Below are positions 8,691 to 16,886 of a DNA stretch of 43,219 nucleotides, piece after piece. The notes under the pieces are model-generated. The model ran no database searches. It worked only from the letters and a program-made list of their open reading frames with translations, and had not been told where the DNA came from. Source of the DNA: Clostridiaceae bacterium (GTDB taxonomy: Bacteria > Bacillota > Clostridia > TANB77 > CAG-508); NCBI GenBank assembly GCA_021771025.1, contig JAETPW010000015.1:1-43219 (forward strand). The letters run 5' to 3'. Position numbers and translations under genes: made by a program. The first letter of the stretch is position 1. Each line of letters begins with the position of its first letter.

Positions 8691-8910
8691 ACCGTGAAAA
8701 AAGGAAGTTTGGTCAATGGTTCTCACATGAATTTAACCTTCCATAGCAGGGTCTTTTTAAAACCCTTAAGTCCCTAACAAAGAAGCCCCTTATCGGGTTT
8801 TAAGCCTACGCGGGTCTTCGGGAACTGTCAGGTATAAATTAATGTGAGAACCATTGACCAAACTTCCTTTTTTCACTACTCTACAATTGATACAGTCATG
8901 AATAGTAATT
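8691..8910 (-). repeat. Long-hairpin element, class I arms (copy B, core on the minus strand)
   Basis: Arms 8694-8735 and 8835-8876 are complementary over 41 of 42 positions; the first 35 bp (8694-8728 with 8842-8876) are perfect. The core, 8736-8834, is in reverse orientation and is 99 bp because one T is lost in its GCGTTAGG part. The right outer flank contains CACTACTCTACAATTG and ends near ATGAATAGTAA, as in other class I copies. The left outer flank is eroded beyond CACGGTTT (read on the minus strand). It lies between the nuclease gene end and the yhaO-like start. Confidence 0.85.
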
Positions 8911-8927
8911 AAAGTTATTATTTCTGC

Positions 8928-8956
8928 CCTAAAGTAACTCTGACCCAAATCATCTA
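8928..8956 (+). repeat. Left-half fragment of a class II hairpin element (B')
   Basis: CCCTAAAGTAACTCTGACCC and AAATCATCT align with the left outer flank and the start of the left arm of copy A (CTAAAGTAGCTCTGAATTC, CAAGTCATCT). Core and right arm are absent. It lies about 20 nt after the end of the class I copy B. Confidence 0.5.
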
Positions 8957-8984
8957 GTAATTGGCTTTATGATAATTGATGAGA

Positions 8985-9030
8985 AGAAAAAATAAGAAAG
9001 ATATCTGATGGATTCTTTCTTTATTTTTCT
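8985..9030 (-). terminator. Terminator after the AAA/nuclease gene
   Basis: AGAAAAAATAAGAAAG (8985-9000) and CTTTCTTTATTTTTCT (9015-9030) form a nearly perfect 16-bp stem. On the minus strand a T-rich tail follows. It sits 35 nt past the stop at 9066. Confidence 0.6.
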
Positions 9031-9065
9031 TTAATTATCTTAAATTGGTAGACTTCTTATGAATC

Positions 9066-10766
9066 TTAGATGACCTGCATTTTTGCTTCTTTTCCTCTAA
9101 AGGCAAATACAATTTTAGTGATATTGGTAAACCCTCGCATTTGTAAATCTTCTTCGTATTTTCTTTCTTCTATTTGTTTTTTTGCATTTTCGATGGTGTC
9201 TTCTAGTGTTTTTTCGCGGTCATCTTCTAGGACTTTGAATTCAAAGATAAAACTATTTCCGTTTTTTTCTTTTGGCTCTAACATGATGTCATATCTTCCG
9301 AAGCCTGATTCACGGTTGGAGTTCACGTAGTAGGTGTCTCTTAGTCCTACTAGTAAGCCAAGTACGAAAGCGTGGTAAAAGTTTTCGGCTGTATTTTTTC
9401 CTACGTCCATGTAACTAAACATTTCCTCTACTAATACACGGAATTTCTTTTGAAATTCGTCTAGGTTTAGGTTTACTAAGTCTTTTAGGATTTCTCTTAA
9501 GGAATTTCCCGGTACTTTGTCGGAAAACCAATTGGTGACAATTTAAATAAATAGATATTTTATTTCAAGATTTGGTAGCTTTACTTTGCATAGGTTCGTC
9601 ATTTTGTCTTGTGATTTTTCGACTACTTTTAAGTAACCAGTTCCTACCATTAAGCCCCAGATGTTGTCTTCTTTTTCTTCTATTCCGGTGATGATGGTTT
9701 CTAAATTTACGGGGACTTGTATGGTTTCTCCTCTTAGTAATCTTTCTATTTTTTCTTTTACGGTTACGCTATTTTTTAGGGTTAGTTTGATTAAGTCATT
9801 AGAGCTCGTATTTACCCAGTAGGGTTTCAATTCTTTGTCTGCTAAATAATTAATGATACTCCATGGATTGTAAATTCCATCAGAATTTCCTATTACATAA
9901 CCATCGTACCATTCTTTTATTTTTTCTTTTTTATCCTGTATATCAAAATCTTTTATTACCTGATCCATTTCTTCATTCGTTATTCCAAAATCTGTACTAA
10001 ATTCATTATCTAATACAGTGTATACTTTAAAGTTATTTGCCCCACTAAAGATACTTTCTTTGGCTACTCTAGATACTCCTGTAATGATGGTTTTTTCTAA
10101 ATATGGGTTGTCTTTAAACGTGGTTCCATAGAATGTTTTGAAAAATTTTATGGCTTGGTCATAATATCCTTCTATATAGGCATTTTGCAAAGGGACATCG
10201 TATTCATCTAATAATAACATGACTGGCTTTCCAAAATGTTCATATAACATTCTACTTAATTCTTTTATGCTGTTTTTTAGGCTGATTTCATCTTCTCTAC
10301 ACCATAAGATGTCTTTGATGTATTCTTTTTCTTCTTCGTATAGTTTGTCGCTTTCTAGCAAATACCTATGTTCTCGATATACTTGTAATACTGCTATTTT
10401 CATGGCTAGTAGCATATTTTCAAAAGTACCATCGTTTACGTCTTTTAAGGTCATATAAAGACATGGATAATATCCTAGTTTTGAGGTATATTTTTCTGGC
10501 TGATTCATAATTTTAAGTCCAGTAAACAATGATTTTGTATCTTTTCCATTGATATCGAAATAATATTTTAGCATACTCATATTTAATGTTTTTCCAAATC
10601 TTCTTGGACGAGTAACTAACAATACTCTACTTTCGTTATCGATGATGTGTTTGATATACATTGTTTTATCTATATAATAGTTTTCTCTGATTCTTAGCCA
10701 TCTGAAATCACTTTCCCCTATTCCTATTCCTCCCATGAAATACTTCCATTTTTCTATTAGGTTCAT
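9066..10766 (-). pseudogene. AAA-ATPase/PD-(D/E)XK nuclease-like protein split by one in-frame stop
   Basis: The first part (10766 to 9543, 407 codons) is an AAA-ATPase-like domain (PF09820 type). It has the family-typical start GGIGIGESDFRWLRI, a P-loop VTRPRRFGKT (residues 51-60) and LLLDEYDVPL as Walker B. It ends at a TAA at 9545-9543. Translation beyond the stop continues in the same frame as IVTNWFSDKVPGNSLREIL. It then gives the expected C-terminal nuclease-like domain to 9066, with GRYDIMLEP and FIFEFKVLE as the D...ExK residues. Undamaged, it would be 566 residues, the usual size. These proteins are abundant in gut Firmicutes and their role is unclear. A single nonsense change (or sequencing error) separates the halves. 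Confidence 0.85.
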
Positions 10767-10822
10767 TTTACTATATTATTCCTCATTTAGCAATAAAAAA
10801 TACAAATTTAGCAGAGGCATTG

Positions 10823-11017
10823 GTAACTACTCAGGTGGTTTTCCTATAGAGTAGCGTAAAGGGGATATAGTTATTGATTTTTTAGCGTACCTAAGGTGCC
10901 GTTCTAGAAAATGTTATAAACGACAGTGAATTACATTATATTGAATGGGGATAGCGGAAAAATCAATAACTATATCCCTTGAGAGCGGACAGATTTATAT
11001 ACCTTCTGAGTAGTTAC
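10823..11017. repeat. Long-hairpin element with a different core (copy G)
   Basis: The outer inverted repeat GTAACTACTCAG (10823-10834) / CTGAGTAGTTAC (11006-11017) is perfect over 12 bp. Inside it, perfect 21-bp arms (10862-10882 and 10958-10978) enclose a 75-bp core at 10883-10957. That core begins TAGCGTACCTAAGGTGCCG and is unrelated to the 100-bp core. The left outer part TAGAGTAGCGTAAA resembles TAGAGTAGTGTAAAA of the class I elements. The overall plan (outer repeat, private arms, shared core) is therefore the same. A second, truncated copy of this core is at 18395-18491. Confidence 0.75.
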
Positions 11018-11102
11018 AGACATTGTTGAGGCCTAAGCAGTTACTATATTCTACAAGCGATATATGGTAAGATGACATTTAGTATTTTTTGAGGCATATC
11101 TA

Positions 11103-11135
11103 TTATGGTTTTTATTTTATTACTAAAAACCATAA
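11103..11135. terminator. AT-rich hairpin
   Basis: TTATGGTTTTT (11103-11113) and AAAAACCATAA (11125-11135) form a perfect 11-bp stem with an 11-nt loop. It lies just past the stronger terminator at 11143-11185 in the direction of traG transcription. Confidence 0.45.
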
Positions 11136-11142
11136 CTTACCT

Positions 11143-11185
11143 ATAAAAAGAAAAACCAACAATTTTTGCTGGTTTCCTTTTTATT
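11143..11185 (-). terminator. Terminator downstream of the traG-like gene
   Basis: ATAAAAAG and AAACCA on the left pair with TGGTTT and CTTTTTAT on the right, leaving a loop rich in T. The minus-strand 3' side is T-rich. It follows the traG stop by about 90 nt. Confidence 0.6.
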
Positions 11186-11212
11186 TCATATTTCATATTC
11201 TATCTCATTCAC

Positions 11213-11264
11213 CGTGTCCCTAATAAGGGTAAAATTACCTTTTTTTACCCCGTCCCCAATTCGG
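11213..11264. repeat. Copy of the GGGGACGGGG palindromic repeat, degraded
   Basis: TTTTTTACCCCGTCCCCAAT near 11240-11260 is identical to the right half of the palindrome at 21051-21106. The left half is degraded to TCCCTAATAAGGGTAAAATT, although GGGTAAAA and TTTTACCC still pair partly. It ends about 10 nt before the traG stop. A shorter relative (ACCCGTCCCTAATTGGAC) occurs near 22541, between ypeB and sleB. Confidence 0.55.
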
Positions 11265-11272
11265 GAGTCGCA

Positions 11273-13343
11273 TTATTCCATATCATCGTCTTCAAGTGGG
11301 CCAAATAGCTCGTCAAATTTAGCTTCTAGTTCTTTTTGTAGATCATAGGTGTCATCGTCGTCTTGTGGAAGTATTGGTGCTTCTTCTACGTTTTGCTTCA
11401 TCGGTGAAGGTGCTGATCTGTTTTCTTGGCTTTGGTTTTGCCTTGCTGGTGATGAAGCAAATATTGGCTGTGGTGTTTCTTCTTGTTTTTCTAGTTTTAA
11501 TTCTGGTTCTTTTGGTTTGGTTTCTAGCAGATCATCATCGAATAGATCGTCTAGTGATTCTACTTTTAAGTTTTCTACTTGCTTTTCTTCGTTTTCTGGT
11601 ACATATGGGTTGTATGGATTGTATTTTCTCCATGTTCCTCTGTCTATTTCTCCGATGTCGTTATGGCTGATTTCTAGTTTTTTTAGTTCTTTGAACATTG
11701 GGTGTTTGAAGTAATAGAATTTTTGTGCTTTTACTGGTTTGATTCCTTTTTCGTAGATGATACATAGGTCGTTGTCCATTCTTCGTAATTCGTCTGGTGT
11801 CATTAGGGCTCTAGCCATGACTTGATCTGATACACTTTTTCCTGTTTTCCAGTTTTGTTTGTCTCGGTTTATGGATATACTGTCTCTTTCTATGGTTTTT
11901 TCTCCTAGGGCTTTTGAGAAATATTCTACGGTTTTGTAGGAGTTACTTCCTAGGAATACGTGGGTATCACAGTTTCCCATGATGGTTTCGTAAGATTTTT
12001 CATATACTGCTTCTAATTGGTCAATATTTTGCAAGATTACACTGAAGGATATTTTTCTACTTCTTGAGGTGGATATTTTTTTGTCAAAGTCTGGTATTTT
12101 ACCAATGTTGGCAAACTCATCCAGAATGAAGTAGGTTGGTATTTTTAGTTTTCCTCCGTTTTGATCGGCAAAGTCATATAATTGCTGAATCATTTGGGAG
12201 AAGAATATGGTTAATAGGAAATCATAGGCTGTATGGGTATCTGATGAGATAACGTATACGGCTGTTTTTTTGTTTCCGATATCTTCAAAGTTAATGGTGT
12301 CGGTTGAGGTTAGTTCTGCTATTTCTTTGGAGTCGAATTTTCCTAGTTTCGATTGTAGTGAGCTTAAGATAGAGCTGTATGTTTTTTCTGGTGCGATTTC
12401 GATGGATTTATAGTACATTCTGGCTGGGTGGTCATAAGGGAGTTGACTGATTAATTCGGTAAGTAGGTTACTTCCTCCTTTGTTGTTGGCAGCTCTTACT
12501 AATTCGGCACAGCTGGCTAGGTTTTGTTCTTCTTCTGGTCTGGTGGCAATTAGATAATAGATTAATGCTTTTAGTAGCATTTCTGAGGAGTCTTCCCAGA
12601 ATGGATCGGATGATCCTCCTTCTGCTTTTTGCCCTTTGACTACGGTGTTTGCTATTACGTCTACGTCTAGTTCTGATGAGATGTGCATTAGTGGGTTGTA
12701 TCCATCACTGTATTGTGGCCTTACTAGGTTCAATACTTTGATTTCGTAGCCGTGTTCTTTTAAGTATCCGGCTGTTCGATCATACAGTTCTCCTTTAGGA
12801 TCTGTGAAAACATAGGATCCTAACATTTGGTAAGCATTAGGAATGGAGTAGGAAGCAGATTTACCAGTTCCAGATCCGCCCTACAACAAGTACATTGACG
12901 TTTCCTCGTTTGTCTACTGGTAAGTAGTTGTCTTCGGCTAAGATGATCCCTTTGTTTTTGCTTAAGATTTGATATTGTTCTCCTCGTTGGCTCCAATCAC
13001 TTGAACCATGTTCTATATCAGAAAATTCATTTTTGGGCGCTGAGCGTACAAATCCAATAAAAAAGAAGATTAGGTAGACAATCGTAAAACCTACTAATAG
13101 GGAAAAGAAATCCCCTGTAGCCCCATTGGCAAAGATGTTTCCTATTGTTCCGAAAGGATTTGTGAAGTTTGCTCCTATCACTTGGAGAAATACTTCCATA
13201 TTAAATGCTCCACCTTGATTGGCTTGGAAAATGGTATATGCAACAGGCGAAACAAATACTATGGTTAAAAATACCCATAGTATTGCACATATTATGAAAT
13301 TTTTGCGGTTTCGTCTGATTGCTCCTTCGATTTTATAGTTCAT
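11273..13343 (-). pseudogene. VirD4/TraG-type coupling protein, frameshifted in the P-loop
   Basis: Two frames together make one T4SS coupling protein, the ATPase that brings DNA-relaxosome complexes to a conjugation channel. The upstream part (from ATG 13343, behind AGGTGAT) has two membrane segments near residues 20-40 and 75-105, then KRGNVNVLVVG. It leaves frame at a GGG run (plus 12879-12881) and stops at 12861. Dropping one G restores VVGGSGTGKSASYSIPNAY, the Walker A, joining directly to the downstream part. That part has FTDPKGELYD, YFILDEFANIGKIPDF (Walker B) and an acidic C-terminal tail. The joined length, about 690 residues, is plausible. No relaxase or other T4SS genes are in the window. 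It may be an ICE remnant, or the extra base may be a sequencing error. Confidence 0.85.
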
Positions 13344-13489
13344 GTTTATCACCTACTCTTTGGTATCTACGGATTATTTAGCAAAATCATCGTCTGATTA
13401 TTTTTGTACTAGTATGTTTTATTTTCCCTTTGCTTTTATTTTAAAAACTAAATGGTTTACTTAAACTTTGGCTTCTCTCTTTTTCTTGT

Positions 13490-13846
13490 TTATTTTTCAG
13501 TTTCTTGTTCTTCAAGATCAATTCTATTTTGTTTTTTCCTATCTAGATATGCCTTTTGAATTGTTTCTACTTCTTTTACTTTTAATACTTTTCCATTAAT
13601 GACACGAATTCCTGTTTTTGTTTCTTTATCATATCCACATTGATTGTTTTCTACACCTGCTTGAATCATTCCATTGATGGCATTTTCTATTGATTTGTTG
13701 AATTCATCTTTGCTTCCACTAGCTATACTAATAGTAGCATCTCCTGACTTTTGACCTTTTTCTAGTCTGTTGGTTACTTCTGCAATCATAGAAAAAACAA
13801 TTTCTATTTCTTTCTTATGATCTCTTTGTGCTCCCGGACTACTCAT
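13490..13846 (-). CDS. Hypothetical protein in the traG cluster
   Basis: This is a 118-residue soluble, charged protein beginning MSSPGAQRDHKKEIEIVFSM. It has no signal peptide or membrane segment. The middle (SIASGSKDEFNKSIENAING) and the repeated Lys/Glu pattern suggest an alpha-helical fold. I do not recognise the family. A good AAGGAGG site precedes the ATG, and the gene starts 14 nt after the upstream gene ends, so the two are co-transcribed. The traG-like gene follows after about 145 nt, so a role in an integrated mobile element is possible but unproven. Confidence 0.65.
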   Translation of the reverse strand: MSSPGAQRDHKKEIEIVFSMIAEVTNRLEKGQKSGDATISIASGSKDEFNKSIENAINGMIQAGVENNQCGYDKETKTGIRVINGKVLKVKEVETIQKAYLDRKKQNRIDLEEQETEK

Positions 13847-13860
13847 TTAAAACTTCCTCC

Positions 13861-14385
13861 TTAATCATCTTTTTTGTCTCTAATTTCAAAGGCAAAATAA
13901 GATTTATATGGTTTTAACTTACATTTTCCTTTTACTTCATTTGTTTTTTCGTCGAAATAAAGCACTGGCTTGATTTCTTCTGTTGTTTCTGGATCAATAA
14001 TACAAATTGGTCTTTGAAGATTAGGTGTATATTTAAAGTCTTTGTATTCTGTTTCTTCTTCGGCATATATACTATTAAATTTGACAGGAACTGGCTTTTT
14101 ACTGATAGAAATTTTGTTGTCTTCTAATAAAGCCATATTAACGACTACTCTATCTTGTCCAAATGATAAAATAACTAACTGATCTTCCTCAGGTGAAGGA
14201 TTATCAACAAAAAAAGTTTTACGTTTTAATTCCCCTCGTAATTCTTCTGTGTAATCTAAACGTTGTACTGTATATTTGGGAGATTCTTTAATAAATTCTT
14301 TTTCTGTTCTATTTACTTGATAAATTACTGTATTTACACCTTTTGGATCAGTTATGCTAAAATGCTTTCCTTGCCACATCTCCAT
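13861..14385 (-). CDS. Hypothetical protein, first gene of the traG cluster
   Basis: This is a 174-residue soluble protein beginning MEMWQGKHFSITDPKGVN. It contains beta-strand-like alternation (VILSFGQDRVVVNMALLE) and a conspicuous stretch PNLQRPICIIDPETTEEIKP, but no motif I can name. It starts with ATG behind GAGGTG and ends 14 nt before the next gene in the same direction. Its position at the head of the small cluster leading to the traG-like pseudogene suggests mobile-element origin. Base composition is not strikingly different from the rest of the window. Confidence 0.65.
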   Translation of the reverse strand: MEMWQGKHFSITDPKGVNTVIYQVNRTEKEFIKESPKYTVQRLDYTEELRGELKRKTFFVDNPSPEEDQLVILSFGQDRVVVNMALLEDNKISISKKPVPVKFNSIYAEEETEYKDFKYTPNLQRPICIIDPETTEEIKPVLYFDEKTNEVKGKCKLKPYKSYFAFEIRDKKDD

Positions 14386-14502
14386 TTCGTTTACACCTCA
14401 CTTCTATGATTCATCCATAGTTCGTCTTTTGTTACATCACTACTTATTATTATAGCGGAATTTCAAGGTTTTGTCAACCTTGAATTTATGTAAATTCGTG
14501 TT

Positions 14503-15375
14503 TTATTCGTTTCTAGGATTGAATCTTGACATTTCTTTTAATTTTTCAAACATTTCTTTTTCATCTAGTTCTAATTTTTTGGGTACCATAATTTTTATTT
14601 CGGCAATTAAGTCTCCTCTTGTTTTGTTTCCATTTGGGTAACCTTTATTCGGAATTTTGATCTTTTCTCCACTTTGAATACCTTGGGGAATGTATATTTT
14701 TGTTTCGCCTTCTATGGTGGCTATGGTTACTCTTGTTCCTAGGGCTGCTTCCCATGGAGATAGGTATAAGTCTGTGAGTAAATCATAACCTTGCAATTTG
14801 AATTTTCTGTCATCGGCTATATTAATTTTGATGAGTAAGTCTCCATTTTTTCCTCCTTCTTGGCCGGTTTTTCCTTGACCAATAAGACGAATTTTCTCTC
14901 CTCTACGGATTCCTTTGGGTACTGTTACTGTATAAGTTTTTAGCTTTCCTTCTGTATTTTTTAAGGATATTTTCTTTTCCATACCGTAAAAAGCTTCTAG
15001 TAACCCAATGGTTATTTCTGTTTCTATGTCCTCTCCTCGAATGGGATTTTTCTTTTCGTGTTTTTGTTTTCCTTCTTGGGGCTTTTCTACATTGCCAATT
15101 AAAATTTCGAGAATAGAGTTTTTTCCTTTTATTTTTTTGTGCGTTTTTTCGTAATGAGCATTCCAAGTTCGATCATATTTTCTTTTTGAGGCTGGTACTG
15201 ATAAAATTCGGTAAGCCTCATTGATGTCTTTTATGCGTTCTTCGGCTAAAGCATTTCCTAAGTTAACGTCTGGATGGTATTTTTTGGCCGCTATTCGATA
15301 GGCATTTTTTATTTCTTCTATGGATACTCGACTGGTTTCTAATTCTAATATTTTGTAGTAATCTTTGAAAATCAT
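14503..15375 (-). CDS. DnaJ/CbpA-like co-chaperone
   Basis: This is a 290-residue J-domain protein. The N-terminal J domain (about residues 4-70) contains the essential HPD in AAKKYHPDVNLG. A charged linker (about 75-110) follows, then a DnaJ C-terminal substrate-binding region with GIRRGEKIRLIGQGKTG, GDLLIKI and a second repeat with IQSGEKIKIPNKGYP. The CxxCxGxG zinc-finger repeats of full DnaJ are absent, so this is a type II (CbpA-like) protein that would stimulate the ATPase of DnaK. It begins with ATG behind GGGAGGATG. No dnaK or grpE is adjacent. The class I hairpin copy C lies directly upstream. Confidence 0.88.
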   Translation of the reverse strand: MIFKDYYKILELETSRVSIEEIKNAYRIAAKKYHPDVNLGNALAEERIKDINEAYRILSVPASKRKYDRTWNAHYEKTHKKIKGKNSILEILIGNVEKPQEGKQKHEKKNPIRGEDIETEITIGLLEAFYGMEKKISLKNTEGKLKTYTVTVPKGIRRGEKIRLIGQGKTGQEGGKNGDLLIKINIADDRKFKLQGYDLLTDLYLSPWEAALGTRVTIATIEGETKIYIPQGIQSGEKIKIPNKGYPNGNKTRGDLIAEIKIMVPKKLELDEKEMFEKLKEMSRFNPRNE

Positions 15376-15422
15376 TTGACATCCTCCCTAAAATCAGGTA
15401 GATCTATTATATCATACATTGA

Positions 15423-15452
15423 AAAAAAATCCATAGTTTTTTGGATTTTTTT
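15423..15452. terminator. Hairpin terminator between ddl and the dnaJ-like gene
   Basis: AAAAAATCCA (about 15424) and TGGATTTTTT (about 15442) form a 10-bp stem with runs of A and T on either side, so it can end transcription on either strand. It would stop transcripts from ddl after they pass through hairpin copy C. Confidence 0.6.
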
Positions 15453-15471
15453 GTCAAAATCATTTTCTATT

Positions 15472-15724
15472 GGTTACCATTCACAACCGTATAAATTTTA
15501 GAGTAGTGTAAAAAGGGGAATTTGGTCAATTGTTCTAACATTAATTTATACCTAACAGTTCCCTAAGACCCGCGTTAGGCTTAAAACCCGATTACTGGCT
15601 TCTTTGTGAGGGACTTAAGGGTTTTAAAATGACCCTGCTATGGAAGGTTAAATTAATGTTAGAACAATTGACCAAATTCCCCTTTTTACACGGTTACCCT
15701 TTTCAGCAAGCTATGAATAGTAAC
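15472..15724 (+). repeat. Long-hairpin element, class I arms (copy C, complete)
   Basis: This is the cleanest complete copy. Perfect 43-bp arms (15506-15548 and 15649-15691) enclose a 100-bp core (15549-15648). The outermost ends are imperfect inverted repeats, GTTACCATTCACA near 15473 and TATGAATAGTAAC ending at 15724. The element spans about 250 bp between ddl and the dnaJ-like gene, and its right end lies 3 nt from the ddl stop. The ends suggest a MITE-like mobile sequence. Confidence 0.88.
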
Positions 15725-15727
15725 TTT

Positions 15728-16777
15728 CTAATTCAAAGCCAATTGAATCAACTGATCTAATAACTGGGAATACGAAATTCCAACTGCTTCAAACAATTTC
15801 GGATACATACTAATACTTGTAAATCCCGGAAGTGTATTTATTTCATTAATGATAATACGATTGGTCTCATCTTCTACAAAAAAGTCTACGCGTGATAGTC
15901 CTGTTCCATCGATTGCTCGAAATGCTTTTATGGCTGATTCTCTGATTTCATTACTCACATTTTCTGGTAATTCCGCAGGAATGATTGTTTTTGATTCTTG
16001 GTTTGTGTATTTTGCTTCATAACTATAAAATTCGTCTGCTGCTTTTATCTCCCCTATACAGGATGCTTGGATTTCATCATTTCCTAATACAGCACATTCT
16101 ACTTCTCTTCCTTTTATTCCTTCTTCTATTACTATTTTTGTGTCGTATTGCGAAGCATACTCAATTGCTTTTTGTAATTCTTCCCCTGTTTTTACTTTTC
16201 GAATTCCTACACTTGATCCAGAATTTGCTGGCTTGACAAACATTGGATAGTTTTGTTGTTGTTCTATTATTTTGACTAACTTGGAAAGTGGCTTTTGTTT
16301 TTCTGTGCCTATTTTTTCTACTAAGTAATATTGTTCTTGACGTTTACGAAGATACGTATATTTAGCTTGATTTAGCCCTGCTTCTTTAAATACTATTTTA
16401 GTGTAAGCTTTATCCATTCCTACACTAGAAGCCAATACTTTACATCCTACATAAGGTATATTAAGCAATTCAAATAAGCCTTGTATACTTCCGTCTTCTC
16501 CGTATAAACCATGTAAAACGGGAAAAATGACATCTAATTGTTTTAGATATTGGATAATGTTGGTGATTTCTTCTTTCTTTTCTACTTTGCCATCATAAGT
16601 AGTTTTGGTAAAGTCTTCTTGGTATTTGTACCATTTTCCTTGTTTGTCTATATAGATTGGAAATAACTCATATTTTTTGGGGTCTAATCGTTTCATAACT
16701 GAATTGGCTGATACAACAGAAACTTCATTTTCTGTTGACATTCCTCCAAATATAACTCCTAATTTTAACTTTTTCAT
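15728..16777 (-). CDS. ddl: D-alanine--D-alanine ligase
   Basis: Ddl joins two D-alanines with ATP to make the dipeptide used by MurF. The 349-residue protein has the ATP-grasp layout. The N-terminal part has GVIFGGMSTENEVSVVSA and FPVLHGLYGEDGSIQGL. The central part has PMFVKPANSGSSVGIRKV, and the C-terminal part has the metal-binding INEINTLPGFTSISMYPKL. The loop DEFYSYEAKYTN with Tyr is typical of D-Ala-D-Ala rather than D-Ala-D-Lac ligases, so vancomycin-type modification is not suggested. I prefer ATG at 16777 to the TTG one codon earlier. The gene follows murF in the same direction, as in Bacillus, with about 110 nt between them. Confidence 0.95.
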   Translation of the reverse strand: MKKLKLGVIFGGMSTENEVSVVSANSVMKRLDPKKYELFPIYIDKQGKWYKYQEDFTKTTYDGKVEKKEEITNIIQYLKQLDVIFPVLHGLYGEDGSIQGLFELLNIPYVGCKVLASSVGMDKAYTKIVFKEAGLNQAKYTYLRKRQEQYYLVEKIGTEKQKPLSKLVKIIEQQQNYPMFVKPANSGSSVGIRKVKTGEELQKAIEYASQYDTKIVIEEGIKGREVECAVLGNDEIQASCIGEIKAADEFYSYEAKYTNQESKTIIPAELPENVSNEIRESAIKAFRAIDGTGLSRVDFFVEDETNRIIINEINTLPGFTSISMYPKLFEAVGISYSQLLDQLIQLALN

Positions 16778-16886
16778 CAATTCTTTTTCTATTAGCGGTT
16801 ATACTAATAGACTCTCCTTTCTTAAATTGATAAACGTATTAACGTTTCTATGCGACATAGATGAAAATGATTTCACCTTTGACTTT

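Noticed and set aside
14903..15166. Second minus-strand frame within the dnaJ-like gene
   Set aside because: Lys/Arg-rich out-of-frame shadow without a start site.
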